NCBI GenBank assembly: GCA_900554095.1
Contig: USGC01000121.1
Span: 1-5,610 of the forward strand
From: an uncultured bacterium
GTDB taxonomy: Bacteria > Cyanobacteriota > Vampirovibrionia > Gastranaerophilales > Gastranaerophilaceae
Direction: 5' to 3'
DNA length: 5,610 nt
Positions 1-5,493 of this stretch are shown one piece after another; position 1 is the first letter of the stretch; every line of letters begins with the position of its first letter. The notes beneath the pieces are model-generated. The model searched no databases, was not told the origin of the DNA, and worked only from the letters and a program-made list of their open reading frames with translations. The translations under genes were made by a program, and so were the position numbers.

Positions 1-820
1 CCGGAATTGACTGCCAATTTGCCGCCATGATTTTTTTGAATGATTTTAGAGCTGTATCTTCGAGTTCACCTAGTTCTTCAGCTTCCATAATCAATTCTCT
101 CAACGGAAGCAATGCGCGCTGGTCTCTAAGAACGCCGAGTGCAGCAGCAGCACCTGCACGAACAAGCTCGTTTTCGTTACGGTTTTTCATAACATCGATT
201 AATGCCGGAACAGCTTTTACGTCGTTTAATTTTCCAAGGGATGTTACAGCGTAAATTCTAACGTTTACCCATTCGTCATACAACATATTAATTACTCTAT
301 CAACAGCCTTTTTGTTTCCAATTTCGCCAAGAGCGCGGGTTGCATCGCAGCGTACATTTACTTTTTCATGATCAAGAGATTCGATTAAAGCGTCCGTTGC
401 AACATCGCCGATTTCAATTAAAGCATCGGTTGCTGTAATACAAACTTGTGGATTTTCGTCATTCAAAGCTTCAACTAAAGGTTCAACAACGATTGCACCG
501 CCAAGACGGCCTAAAGCTCGCGCTGCACGAACACGAACATCAACATTTCTATCTTCTCTTAAGGATTCAATTAAATGAACAGTAGCTTTAGAGTCGCCCA
601 ATTCACCAAGAGCGCGGGCTGCATAAAGTCTAACTGAGCCGTTTTTGTCATGTTTTAAAACATCGATTAACGGTTCAACAGCTTTAGAATCGCCCATTTC
701 GCCAAGAACACGAGCTGCATTATATCTGACTTTTTCAGAATTACTTGTTTTCAAATCTATTAATAATTCATCAAAAGATTTTTTTACTTGTTTTTTCTTG
801 CTGTTAACACTGATTGTCAT
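1..820 (-). CDS. HEAT-repeat (PBS-lyase-like) protein, C-terminus outside window
   Basis: At least 273 residues are present and the frame is still open at the window edge, so the C-terminus is missing. From about residue 30 the protein is a chain of roughly seven HEAT repeats of about 31 residues. Each has a 'VR-x-x-AA-x-ALGELGD-x-KA' helix pair followed by 'V-x-PLI-x-L', beginning near residues 31, 63, 95, 126, 155, 186 and 219. This is the PBS-lyase/HEAT_2 type, normally a curved protein-binding scaffold. No catalytic domain, signal peptide or membrane segment is visible. The N-terminus is short and lysine-rich (residues 8-14). The ATG is well supported by GGAGG seven bases upstream. In cyanobacteria such repeats occur in phycobilin lyases, but the repeats alone do not support that role here. 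The partner is unknown. The family call is firm; the function is not. Confidence 0.9.
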   Translation of the reverse strand, partial: MTISVNSKKKQVKKSFDELLIDLKTSNSEKVRYNAARVLGEMGDSKAVEPLIDVLKHDKNGSVRLYAARALGELGDSKATVHLIESLREDRNVDVRVRAARALGRLGGAIVVEPLVEALNDENPQVCITATDALIEIGDVATDALIESLDHEKVNVRCDATRALGEIGNKKAVDRVINMLYDEWVNVRIYAVTSLGKLNDVKAVPALIDVMKNRNENELVRAGAAAALGVLRDQRALLPLRELIMEAEELGELEDTALKSFKKIMAANWQSIP

Positions 821-827
821 TCACTTT

Positions 828-832
828 CCTCC
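828..832 (-). promoter_or_regulatory. Ribosome binding site of the HEAT-repeat gene
   Basis: GGAGG on the minus strand lies seven bases before the ATG at 820. It is a strong Shine-Dalgarno match and fixes the start. It shows that this organism uses canonical ribosome binding sites, which matters for judging the neighbours that lack one. Confidence 0.85.
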
Positions 833-856
833 GACACTACAAAAATATTCTACACA

Positions 857-884
857 CTTATATTTCTATAAAAAAATTGGTCAG
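857..884 (-). promoter_or_regulatory. Candidate proximal promoter of the HEAT-repeat gene
   Basis: The minus strand reads CTGACC (879-884), 16 bases, then TATAAG (857-862). The predicted start is near 850, giving a leader of about 30 bases that includes the ribosome binding site. The -35 is weak, and AT-rich DNA gives -10-like boxes by chance, so this is only a candidate. Confidence 0.3.
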
Positions 885-970
885 AATATTATTGCCTTTT
901 TTACCTACTTATATTAATATTTATTAACAATATTTTTTAATTTCTTTCTTTATCTTTTACTGAGGTATCT

Positions 971-1003
971 GTGTGAATTTTTAATAAAGGGTAACACTCA
1001 CAC
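971..1003. repeat. GTGTGA / TCACAC inverted repeat at the distal HEAT promoter
   Basis: GTGTGA at 971-976 and TCACAC at 998-1003 are perfect 6-bp inverted arms separated by 21 bases. On the minus strand the first arm starts directly after the TATAAA -10 box, and the second lies about 22-27 bases downstream of the predicted start. It could be a split operator or a hairpin at the 5' end of the leader. Half-sites resemble TGTGA/TCACA of CRP-type proteins, but the 21-base spacing does not fit the usual 6-base gap. Confidence 0.45.
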
Positions 1004-1033
1004 TTTATACTAACAATATAACACATTTTTCAA
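1004..1033 (-). promoter_or_regulatory. Candidate distal promoter of the HEAT-repeat gene
   Basis: The minus strand reads TTGAAA (1028-1033), an 18-base spacer, then TATAAA (1004-1009). Each box matches the sigma-70 consensus at five of six positions. The predicted start is near 997, giving a leader of about 177 bases before the ATG. This is the better of the two promoter candidates in this gap. Confidence 0.5.
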
Positions 1034-1144
1034 AATCTGTCCTTAGTCAGTTATATTATTTATTCAAATTGTACGATTGTTTTTTTAAAGATTGATAACA
1101 TTCAATAATAAACGGACAAAATTTGTAACATATTTTAACAAATA

Positions 1145-2803
1145 CTACTCACTACAGATAGTAATAATAAACTCCGTTCCAATCCCGGGCTCACTGTTTA
1201 CGATAATTTCGCCTTTATGTTTCTCAATTATCTTTGCAGAAATCGCCAAACCAAGTCCTGTTCCGACGCCTACTCCTTTTGTTGTATATCCGGCTGCAAA
1301 AATTTTATCAATTTCAGATTTTTCAATGCCTTTTCCGGTGTCTTTTATACTCACAGTCAAAGTTTTCGGTACATATGATGTTGTAATTGTTATAGTTCCG
1401 CACCCCTCAATTGCCTGGCAAGCGTTCACCAAAATATTGGTGAAAACTTGATTTAGCATATTCGGATAGCATTTTATTAAAGGTATTTCGCCATAGTTTT
1501 TTACAACATTAATCCGGTTTTTCGTTTCGTGTCTAATCAAGTCCAGAGTTAAGTCCAGCTCTTTGTTAATGTCCGCATCCTGAAGGTCTGCCTCATCCAG
1601 CCGCACGAATTTTTTTAAAGATGTAACCATATGGCTAATCCGCTGAATTGCTTCTCGGTCAATCTCATTGATATCAGCAAGTATCGAGGATATTTCCCCG
1701 TCCTCAATCCGCGGAATAAATTTTGCCAAAATTGCATTGTTTGACTTAATAGAAGCGACAGGCGTATTAATTTCATGTGCAACCCCGGCAACTAACTGCC
1801 CTAAAGACGCCATTTTTTCGGAATTTATAAGATGAATTTGAGTTTCTTTTAATTCTTTAAGGGCATTTTTGAGCTGCTCAACGGTTTTAATATTTTTTTG
1901 ATAAAGTTCCGCACGAATAATTGCGCTGCCAAGCTGGGACGAAATCGCCTCAAGAATTTCTAATTCTTCAGACAACTCACGCTTTTGATAACTTAGCAAA
2001 ACTATTGCGCCAATCAGCTTTTGCATATGATGAACCGGAACGACAATTCTCATAACGGGCTGTTTTAAAGAAGGCGCGTTTAAATATTCTCTCAGAACAT
2101 GCTGCACTGAAATTCCGCCGCCAGAGATAGTTTCAAGGACTTCACCGTCAAATTCAATATTATCAGAAAAAACATCCTGGCCTGAAGGATAAATTTCTTC
2201 AATCTTAAAAATGTCGTTTTCGCTTGAGGCGTAGTAAGCCTTGTAAGCCCCAAACATTATTGAAAGCTCGCTGAGAGCAGAATTCAAAATAGCAGACAAG
2301 TCCATTGAACCTCTGATAACATTTGACATTTTGTTAATCAATGCAATGCGGATAGCCTGCGACTGCGCACGCTGCTTAATTTTAAGCAAGTTATTGTTTT
2401 GGTTTTCGAGATAAGAAATGCGTTCATATAATTTTCGATTTTGCCTCTCGAAGCTTTCGAGTTCTGCCTGCGCGCTGATGTCAGTGAAAAACATAATTGT
2501 GTAGCGTCCTCGTTTCAGCGAGGTCAAATCGAAAAATCTAAGTTTATTTTTATCATTTTGGTAAGAAATCCGTGCAAAAAAGTTTTCACGAGAAGCCATC
2601 GAATTCCAGATAGGCGAATAGTTTTCGGGGTTTGCGCTGTCGAGCGGGCAGATATCAAAATTAGCGTTATGCGAAAACTTATTAATATCAGAAAAATCCG
2701 GAAACCAACGTTTAAACGTGTGGTTTTTGTAAACAACCTCACGCCTGTCGTTAGTAATAATAACTGCATCCCTAAACTGATTAAAAATATCAAACTTTTG
2801 CAT
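1145..2803 (-). CDS. Soluble PAS-GAF sensor histidine kinase
   Basis: This 552-residue protein senses a signal and phosphorylates a response regulator, but none is encoded nearby, so it is an orphan. From the N-terminus it has a PAS-like domain (about 8-110, ending in an 'FFTDIS' motif), a coiled coil (about 111-149), a GAF domain (about 155-302), a linker helix, a HisKA domain and a HATPase_c domain. The phospho-acceptor is His343 in 'AHEINTP'; E344-I-N-T347 fits the E-x-x-T phosphatase motif, so it is probably bifunctional. The N box has N456 and N460, the D box is 'DTGKGI' (488-493), and the G box is 'GVGTGLGL' (512-519). All catalytic elements are intact. No membrane segment or signal peptide is seen, so it should be cytoplasmic; the ligand is unknown. 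I chose ATG 2803 over an in-frame TTG at 2830. Neither has a ribosome binding site, but a promoter places the transcript start on this ATG and the PAS domain begins right after it. Confidence 0.93.
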   Translation of the reverse strand: MQKFDIFNQFRDAVIITNDRREVVYKNHTFKRWFPDFSDINKFSHNANFDICPLDSANPENYSPIWNSMASRENFFARISYQNDKNKLRFFDLTSLKRGRYTIMFFTDISAQAELESFERQNRKLYERISYLENQNNNLLKIKQRAQSQAIRIALINKMSNVIRGSMDLSAILNSALSELSIMFGAYKAYYASSENDIFKIEEIYPSGQDVFSDNIEFDGEVLETISGGGISVQHVLREYLNAPSLKQPVMRIVVPVHHMQKLIGAIVLLSYQKRELSEELEILEAISSQLGSAIIRAELYQKNIKTVEQLKNALKELKETQIHLINSEKMASLGQLVAGVAHEINTPVASIKSNNAILAKFIPRIEDGEISSILADINEIDREAIQRISHMVTSLKKFVRLDEADLQDADINKELDLTLDLIRHETKNRINVVKNYGEIPLIKCYPNMLNQVFTNILVNACQAIEGCGTITITTSYVPKTLTVSIKDTGKGIEKSEIDKIFAAGYTTKGVGVGTGLGLAISAKIIEKHKGEIIVNSEPGIGTEFIITICSE

Positions 2804-2809
2804 ACAAAC

Positions 2810-2838
2810 ATTATAAACCAGCCAAACCAAAGGGGCAA
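2810..2838 (-). promoter_or_regulatory. Predicted leaderless promoter of the histidine kinase
   Basis: The minus strand reads TTGCCC (2833-2838), a 17-base spacer and a perfect TATAAT (2810-2815). The normal seven-base step downstream lands exactly on the A of the kinase ATG at 2803. It begins right after the stop codon of the upstream small gene. No Shine-Dalgarno sequence precedes the ATG, which agrees with a leaderless transcript. The -35 is only a four-of-six match. Confidence 0.5.
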
Positions 2839-3057
2839 TTATTTAAACTTCGGTACCAATTTTGCAAATGATTTAGCCATAGAAGCGGTGTCGTCAGCGA
2901 GAAAGGCAAAAATGTCAGATAGCACAGCAACGTGGTTTTTATCATAGCAAGCTTCTTGTGCGCATAGTTTTAAAATCTGCGCAGTGCTATTGATTTTATT
3001 AGCGAGAAGCGAAAGTTTATGAAAAGTTTCATCATCAATTTCATGGACTATGGTCAT
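2839..3057 (-). CDS. Small protein of unknown function upstream of the kinase
   Basis: I do not recognise this 72-residue protein. It is acidic at the start ('HEIDDE', residues 5-10) and basic at the end ('KLVPKFK'). The middle looks like two or three amphipathic helices with regular Leu, Ile and Ala, and it has two cysteines at about residues 32 and 37. No signal peptide or membrane segment is seen. It is supported as a real gene by an ATG with AAGGAG seven bases upstream, a near-consensus promoter, and a stop codon 35 bases before the kinase ATG on the same strand. It may be cotranscribed with the kinase, so a role as sensor partner or regulator of it is possible, but this is only inferred from position. 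It could also be a helical antitoxin-like or adaptor protein. Confidence 0.75.
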   Translation of the reverse strand: MTIVHEIDDETFHKLSLLANKINSTAQILKLCAQEACYDKNHVAVLSDIFAFLADDTASMAKSFAKLVPKFK

Positions 3058-3064
3058 GGAGTTT

Positions 3065-3070
3065 CTCCTT
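3065..3070 (-). promoter_or_regulatory. Ribosome binding site of the 72-residue gene
   Basis: AAGGAG on the minus strand sits seven bases before the ATG at 3057. It is a strong match that fixes the start and supports the small gene being translated. Confidence 0.85.
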
Positions 3071-3112
3071 TAAATTTATTATTCTAATTTATATTATATT
3101 ATATTTATAATT

Positions 3113-3140
3113 ATTATAATACGTTTATATGTATAATAAT
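3113..3140. repeat. Operator-like inverted repeat in the divergent region
   Basis: ATTATAATAC (3113-3122) and GTATAATAAT (3131-3140) are 10-base inverted arms with one mismatch and an 8-base spacer. The right arm covers the -10 box of the minus-strand promoter (3133-3138), and the predicted start near 3126 lies in the spacer. A protein bound here would block that promoter. The sequence is almost only A and T, so chance symmetry is a real concern. Confidence 0.4.
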
Positions 3141-3161
3141 CCCTTTGAACTTTTTTGTCAA
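3133..3161 (-). promoter_or_regulatory. Promoter of the 72-residue gene and kinase
   Basis: The minus strand reads a perfect TTGACA (3156-3161), a 17-base spacer and TATTAT (3133-3138, five of six). The predicted start near 3126 gives a leader of about 68 bases ending in the AAGGAG ribosome binding site. This is the strongest promoter in the window. It overlaps the promoter of the XRE gene on the other strand. Confidence 0.7.
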
Positions 3162-3173
3162 CAATAGTATAAT
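3145..3173 (+). promoter_or_regulatory. Predicted leaderless promoter of the first XRE gene
   Basis: TTGAAC (3145-3150), a 17-base spacer and a perfect TATAAT (3168-3173). The predicted start is at 3180, next to the ATG at 3181. No ribosome binding site precedes that ATG, so the message would be leaderless. The promoter shares bases 3145-3161 with the minus-strand promoter, so polymerase could not occupy both at once. Confidence 0.6.
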
Positions 3174-3180
3174 TAAGTTT

Positions 3181-3405
3181 ATGATTGAAATAGAAACTCT
3201 ATCAACAAAACTCGGTCAGAGAATTAAAATTGAAAGGATGAAAGCCGGAATAACCCAAAATGATTTGGCAAATACATCCAACATCAGCGTTGCGGCTTTA
3301 AGCAAAATTGAACGCGGTGAAGTTTATCCTACAATTGACACTGTTGCTAAAATTGCAAACGCTTTAAACTTGAATTTTGAAAAAATTTTTGATTTTCAAT
3401 TTTAG
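3181..3405 (+). CDS. XRE-family (Cro/C1-type HTH) transcriptional regulator 1
   Basis: This 74-residue protein is almost only a helix-turn-helix domain (about 11-66). It has the family pattern of 'LGQRIK-x-ER' at the first helix, 'ITQNDLA' at helix 2, 'ISVAALSKIERGE' covering the recognition helix (about 35-47), and 'PTIDTVAKIANALN' at helix 4. There is no effector or protease domain, as in small phage-like repressors and free-standing XRE regulators. I chose ATG 3181. An upstream in-frame TTG at 3145 is part of the -35 box, so it should not be transcribed. The second XRE gene starts 18 bases after its stop. Its position beside the divergent promoters makes autoregulation and control of the opposite gene pair plausible. 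No toxin gene is adjacent. Confidence 0.9.
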   Translation: MIEIETLSTKLGQRIKIERMKAGITQNDLANTSNISVAALSKIERGEVYPTIDTVAKIANALNLNFEKIFDFQF

Positions 3406-3416
3406 CAGGCTAAATT
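3389..3416 (+). promoter_or_regulatory. Weak candidate promoter of the second XRE gene
   Basis: TTGATT (3389-3394), a 16-base spacer and TAAATT (3411-3416). Each box matches consensus at only four of six positions. The predicted start at 3423 adjoins the ATG at 3424, repeating the geometry seen at other genes here. Cotranscription with the first XRE gene is equally likely. Confidence 0.2.
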
Positions 3417-3423
3417 TAAAAAA

Positions 3424-3654
3424 ATGAATGATGACAAAATATTAAGAAAAATCGGAACCAGGATTAAAGATTTAAGAGTACAAAATCAAAAATCTTTAAA
3501 TCAATTTGCTTATGACGCTGAAGACTTAACATCAGCTACGCTCAGCCGCATTGAAAACGGCTTGGTTGATTTCAAATTTACAACGCTCGTCAAAATTGCT
3601 CGCGCTTTAAACATGAATTTATCTGATTTGTTTGAAAATTTCCCCGTTGAATGA
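3424..3654 (+). CDS. XRE-family (Cro/C1-type HTH) transcriptional regulator 2
   Basis: This 76-residue protein is a second single-domain helix-turn-helix regulator (about residues 9-71). It has 'IGTRIKDLR' at helix 1, 'TSATLSRIENG' at the recognition helix (about 36-46) and 'TTLVKIARALNMNLSDLF' at the end. It resembles its upstream neighbour throughout, with about one third identical residues by eye and one gap before the recognition helix. The pair probably arose by duplication but diverged in the DNA-contacting segment, so the two may bind different sites or form a heterodimer. 'SLNQFAYDAEDL' replaces the usual 'TQ-x-x-LA' helix 2 signature. No good ribosome binding site precedes the ATG; the nearest AGG is about 14 bases away. 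It ends 27 bases before holA. Confidence 0.88.
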   Translation: MNDDKILRKIGTRIKDLRVQNQKSLNQFAYDAEDLTSATLSRIENGLVDFKFTTLVKIARALNMNLSDLFENFPVE

Positions 3655-3675
3655 CATTTGAATTTGTGCTAATAA
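3647..3675 (+). promoter_or_regulatory. Weak candidate leaderless promoter of holA
   Basis: TTGAAT (3647-3652, over the last codons of the second XRE gene), a 17-base spacer and TAATAA (3670-3675), with TG two bases before the -10 as in extended -10 promoters. The predicted start is the A of the holA ATG at 3682. No Shine-Dalgarno sequence precedes that ATG. The -10 match is poor, so read-through from the XRE genes is an alternative. Confidence 0.3.
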
Positions 3676-3681
3676 TTAATT

Positions 3682-4638
3682 ATGGCAGTTTACTTTTTTC
3701 ACGGCGATGAAGATTTTTTGATAGAAGCGGAAGTTAACAAGCTTAAAAAAGGTTTGGATAAAAATTTCCTCGAAATGAGCTTCAAAACTTATGATAATCC
3801 TAAGTTTCCGGATTTAATTTCGATTTTGCGCTCGCAGCCGATGATGTTTGGCAAAATGCTTATTGTCATAAATTGTCTTGATTATTTTTCAAAAACTCTT
3901 GAAGACAAGCAGCTTAAAGAAATCGAAAAAGCCATCGAAGATTGCAGCGAAAACTTAGACATTGTCTTTGTTGCAGCGCTTCCGCGCGATGGCTCGAAAA
4001 AGCTAGATTCCCGCAAAAAATTATTTAAAATTTTCGCAAAAAATGGCGCCCAAGAATGCGCCTCAATTCCGTCATACAAAACCGCCGAAATCGAAGATTG
4101 GGTAAGAAAACAAGCAAAGTCGAAGTCATTAAAAATGGATAACGGCGCTGTCAGCACACTCGTAACCCAGGTCGGAAACAATTTAAGACAGCTTGATGGA
4201 GAGCTGGAAAAGCTTCGTCTGATGTGTTATCCGGACAAAGTTGCTTCAAAACAAACCGTAAAAGAAATCTGTATTTCTAATGAAGATTTGTTTGCTTTTT
4301 CCGACTTCTTGATGAAAGGCGAAAAAGACAGCGCGCTTTTGGAATACAGAAAGCTTTTAGAAAAAAAATACCCGCTTGAAATTTTGTCAGTTTTACAAAC
4401 CATGTTAAGACGCTGGATAATTATAAAAGCAAAAGCCTCAGAGCTTTCCGCATCTGAAATCGGCAAGCTTATCGGCCTGCACGAGTACGTTGTAAAGCTT
4501 TCTATCCAAAAGTTGAAAAATACAAACCTTAAAGCATTGGTTAAATTAAAACAAAACCTTACAGAAGCTGAATTTAAAATAAAAACCGGGCGCTCAGGCG
4601 ATCTTGAAAGGGAGGTTGAAAATGCTTTCTTCAACTGA
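3682..4638 (+). CDS. holA: DNA polymerase III subunit delta
   Basis: This 318-residue protein is the delta subunit of the clamp loader, which opens the beta clamp so it can be loaded on DNA. Length is close to the family norm of about 330-345. The N-terminal AAA+-like domain opens with 'VYFFHGDEDFLIEAEV' (3-18), the usual delta start, and has no functional P-loop, as expected. 'QPMMFGKMLIVI' (52-63) corresponds to the clamp-binding wedge, with M55-F56 in the place of E. coli Leu73-Phe74. 'VGNNLRQLDGELEKL' (164-178) is the conserved lid-domain motif. The C-terminal helical collar domain (about 205-318) includes 'LQTMLRRWIIIKA' (238-250). The ATG follows no ribosome binding site. The 3' end overlaps holB by 17 bases, so the two clamp-loader subunits should be made together. 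Confidence 0.93.
   Translation: MAVYFFHGDEDFLIEAEVNKLKKGLDKNFLEMSFKTYDNPKFPDLISILRSQPMMFGKMLIVINCLDYFSKTLEDKQLKEIEKAIEDCSENLDIVFVAALPRDGSKKLDSRKKLFKIFAKNGAQECASIPSYKTAEIEDWVRKQAKSKSLKMDNGAVSTLVTQVGNNLRQLDGELEKLRLMCYPDKVASKQTVKEICISNEDLFAFSDFLMKGEKDSALLEYRKLLEKKYPLEILSVLQTMLRRWIIIKAKASELSASEIGKLIGLHEYVVKLSIQKLKNTNLKALVKLKQNLTEAEFKIKTGRSGDLEREVENAFFN
4610..4615 (+). promoter_or_regulatory. Ribosome binding site of holB, inside holA
   Basis: GGGAGG lies six bases before the ATG at 4622, within the last codons of holA. It decides the holB start against an in-frame TTG at 4604 and supports translational coupling with holA. Confidence 0.85.
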
Positions 4639-5491
4639 TGTCCGCGCAAAATATCCGAAATTAATCGAGTATTTTGAAAAAGGAATAAAAAATCCTGACC
4701 GAAATATTGCACACTGTATTCTTTTGTACGGAACAGATATCAAGGTTCAGTACGACCTTGCGCTTGAAGTTGCCAGAATGCTCAATTGCAAAGAAGGTGG
4801 CGCCCCTGAATGCCAATGCCTAAACTGCCGCTGGATTAGAGACAACGCACACCCGGAAGTCAGAACTATTTCCAAAGTCGACAACAAGCCTGTAAACGAC
4901 AAATCCTCAAATGTTATTTCTATCACTCAGGCGCGTAATATTAAAAGGGATTTGCTGGTATCATCTGACTATCATAGAGTTTTAATCTTCTGCGACAAAG
5001 CCAAAGATAACCGAGTTGCGGGGTTAAATCCTAGTAACTTTTCAGAAGATGCTATAAACGGCCTTTTAAAAACTTTTGAAGAACCTCCGTCTCGGACAAC
5101 GTTTTTCTTTTTGACAAAAGATAAAAGCGATATGATTACAACTGTTGTTTCGCGCGCCCAAAGCTTTTTTGTTCCGTCAAAATTACCGGAAAGCCGTGAT
5201 TTTTCGATAGTAAAAGAGGCTCTCAGCGATTATCTTGAAATTGAGCGCTCTCAGGTGCTTGAATTTAATGACCGAATTTTTGCGCTTACAAAGGAAAATG
5301 ATGCAACAGAAGTTCTGACACAGATGCAAAACTATTTCTATGAAATGCTTTCAGAGAATTACGAAAACCGCTTGTTACGCATTAGACTTCTAAAGGATTT
5401 AAAATCAATCGAAAAAGCAAAAGCCGAATTACGTGTTAACATGAACGTGCAAACAGTCTTTGAAACCCTTTCATTCTCACTGGTGCTTTGA
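4622..5491 (+). CDS. holB: DNA polymerase III subunit delta prime
   Basis: This 289-residue AAA+ protein is the delta-prime stator of the clamp loader, partner of delta and of DnaX. It is a little shorter than the usual 310-335. A zinc-module-like cysteine set C56, C64, C66 and C69 sits where DnaX/HolB proteins bind zinc, with one residue fewer than usual between the second and third Cys. 'GLLKTFEEPP' (147-156) matches the family 'ALLKTLEEPP' motif. The P-loop region, 'LLYGTDIKVQ' (34-43), has lost the GxGKT pattern, so it should not bind ATP, as in E. coli delta prime. The sensor/arginine-finger motif reads 'SRA' (177-179) in place of SRC; the arginine is kept. Residues about 200-289 form the helical collar domain. 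The start overlaps holA. The role is well supported by motifs and by the holA neighbour. Confidence 0.9.
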   Translation: MLSSTDVRAKYPKLIEYFEKGIKNPDRNIAHCILLYGTDIKVQYDLALEVARMLNCKEGGAPECQCLNCRWIRDNAHPEVRTISKVDNKPVNDKSSNVISITQARNIKRDLLVSSDYHRVLIFCDKAKDNRVAGLNPSNFSEDAINGLLKTFEEPPSRTTFFFLTKDKSDMITTVVSRAQSFFVPSKLPESRDFSIVKEALSDYLEIERSQVLEFNDRIFALTKENDATEVLTQMQNYFYEMLSENYENRLLRIRLLKDLKSIEKAKAELRVNMNVQTVFETLSFSLVL

Positions 5492-5493
5492 TA

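Larger units (their letters stand above)
821..1144. other. AT-rich intergenic region between kinase and HEAT gene
   Basis: These 324 bases hold no convincing gene. The short plus-strand frames crossing them are antisense to the two flanking genes and lack support. The region contains two candidate promoters for the HEAT gene, a GTGTGA/TCACAC inverted repeat and several AT-only palindromes such as TTAATAAATATTAA (minus strand, around 917-930). Below the kinase stop I see only weak 5-bp stems, for example TTTGT/ACAAA followed by TTTT, so there is no convincing intrinsic terminator. Kinase transcripts may read through into the HEAT gene. Confidence 0.6.

Noticed and set aside
31..730. CRISPR-like or tandem DNA repeats with similar units such as CCAAGAGCGCGG
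   Set aside because: The similarity follows the roughly 31-residue HEAT repeats of the encoded protein and the units are not identical.
971..1003. CRP-type binding site
   Set aside because: The TGTGA and TCACA halves are 21 bases apart, not the 6 bases that CRP-family dimers need.
1080..1144. Intrinsic terminator after the kinase
   Set aside because: Only 5-bp AT stems are present (for example ATTGA/TCAAT), with no GC-rich stem followed by a U-tract.
1092..1451. 119-codon plus-strand frame over the kinase C-terminus
   Set aside because: It lies opposite the HATPase domain with its D and G boxes, so its openness is a by-product of that gene.
2804..2830. Upstream TTG start for the kinase, adding nine residues
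   Set aside because: No ribosome binding site precedes it, it lies inside the predicted promoter spacer, and the added residues are outside the PAS domain.
2524..2838. Minus-strand reading frame starting at TTG 2838 within the kinase region
   Set aside because: It is a different frame over the kinase N-terminus, which has clear PAS features, and it has no ribosome binding site.
2441..2947. 168-codon plus-strand frame antisense to the kinase and small gene
   Set aside because: It is antisense to two better-supported genes, has no ribosome binding site and shows no recognisable domain.
3181..3654. Toxin-antitoxin module
   Set aside because: Both proteins are DNA-binding XRE domains; no toxin-like gene lies next to them on either side.
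4227..4712. 161-codon minus-strand frame antisense to holA/holB
   Set aside because: holA and holB are certain from conserved motifs; the antisense frame has no start signals or family features.
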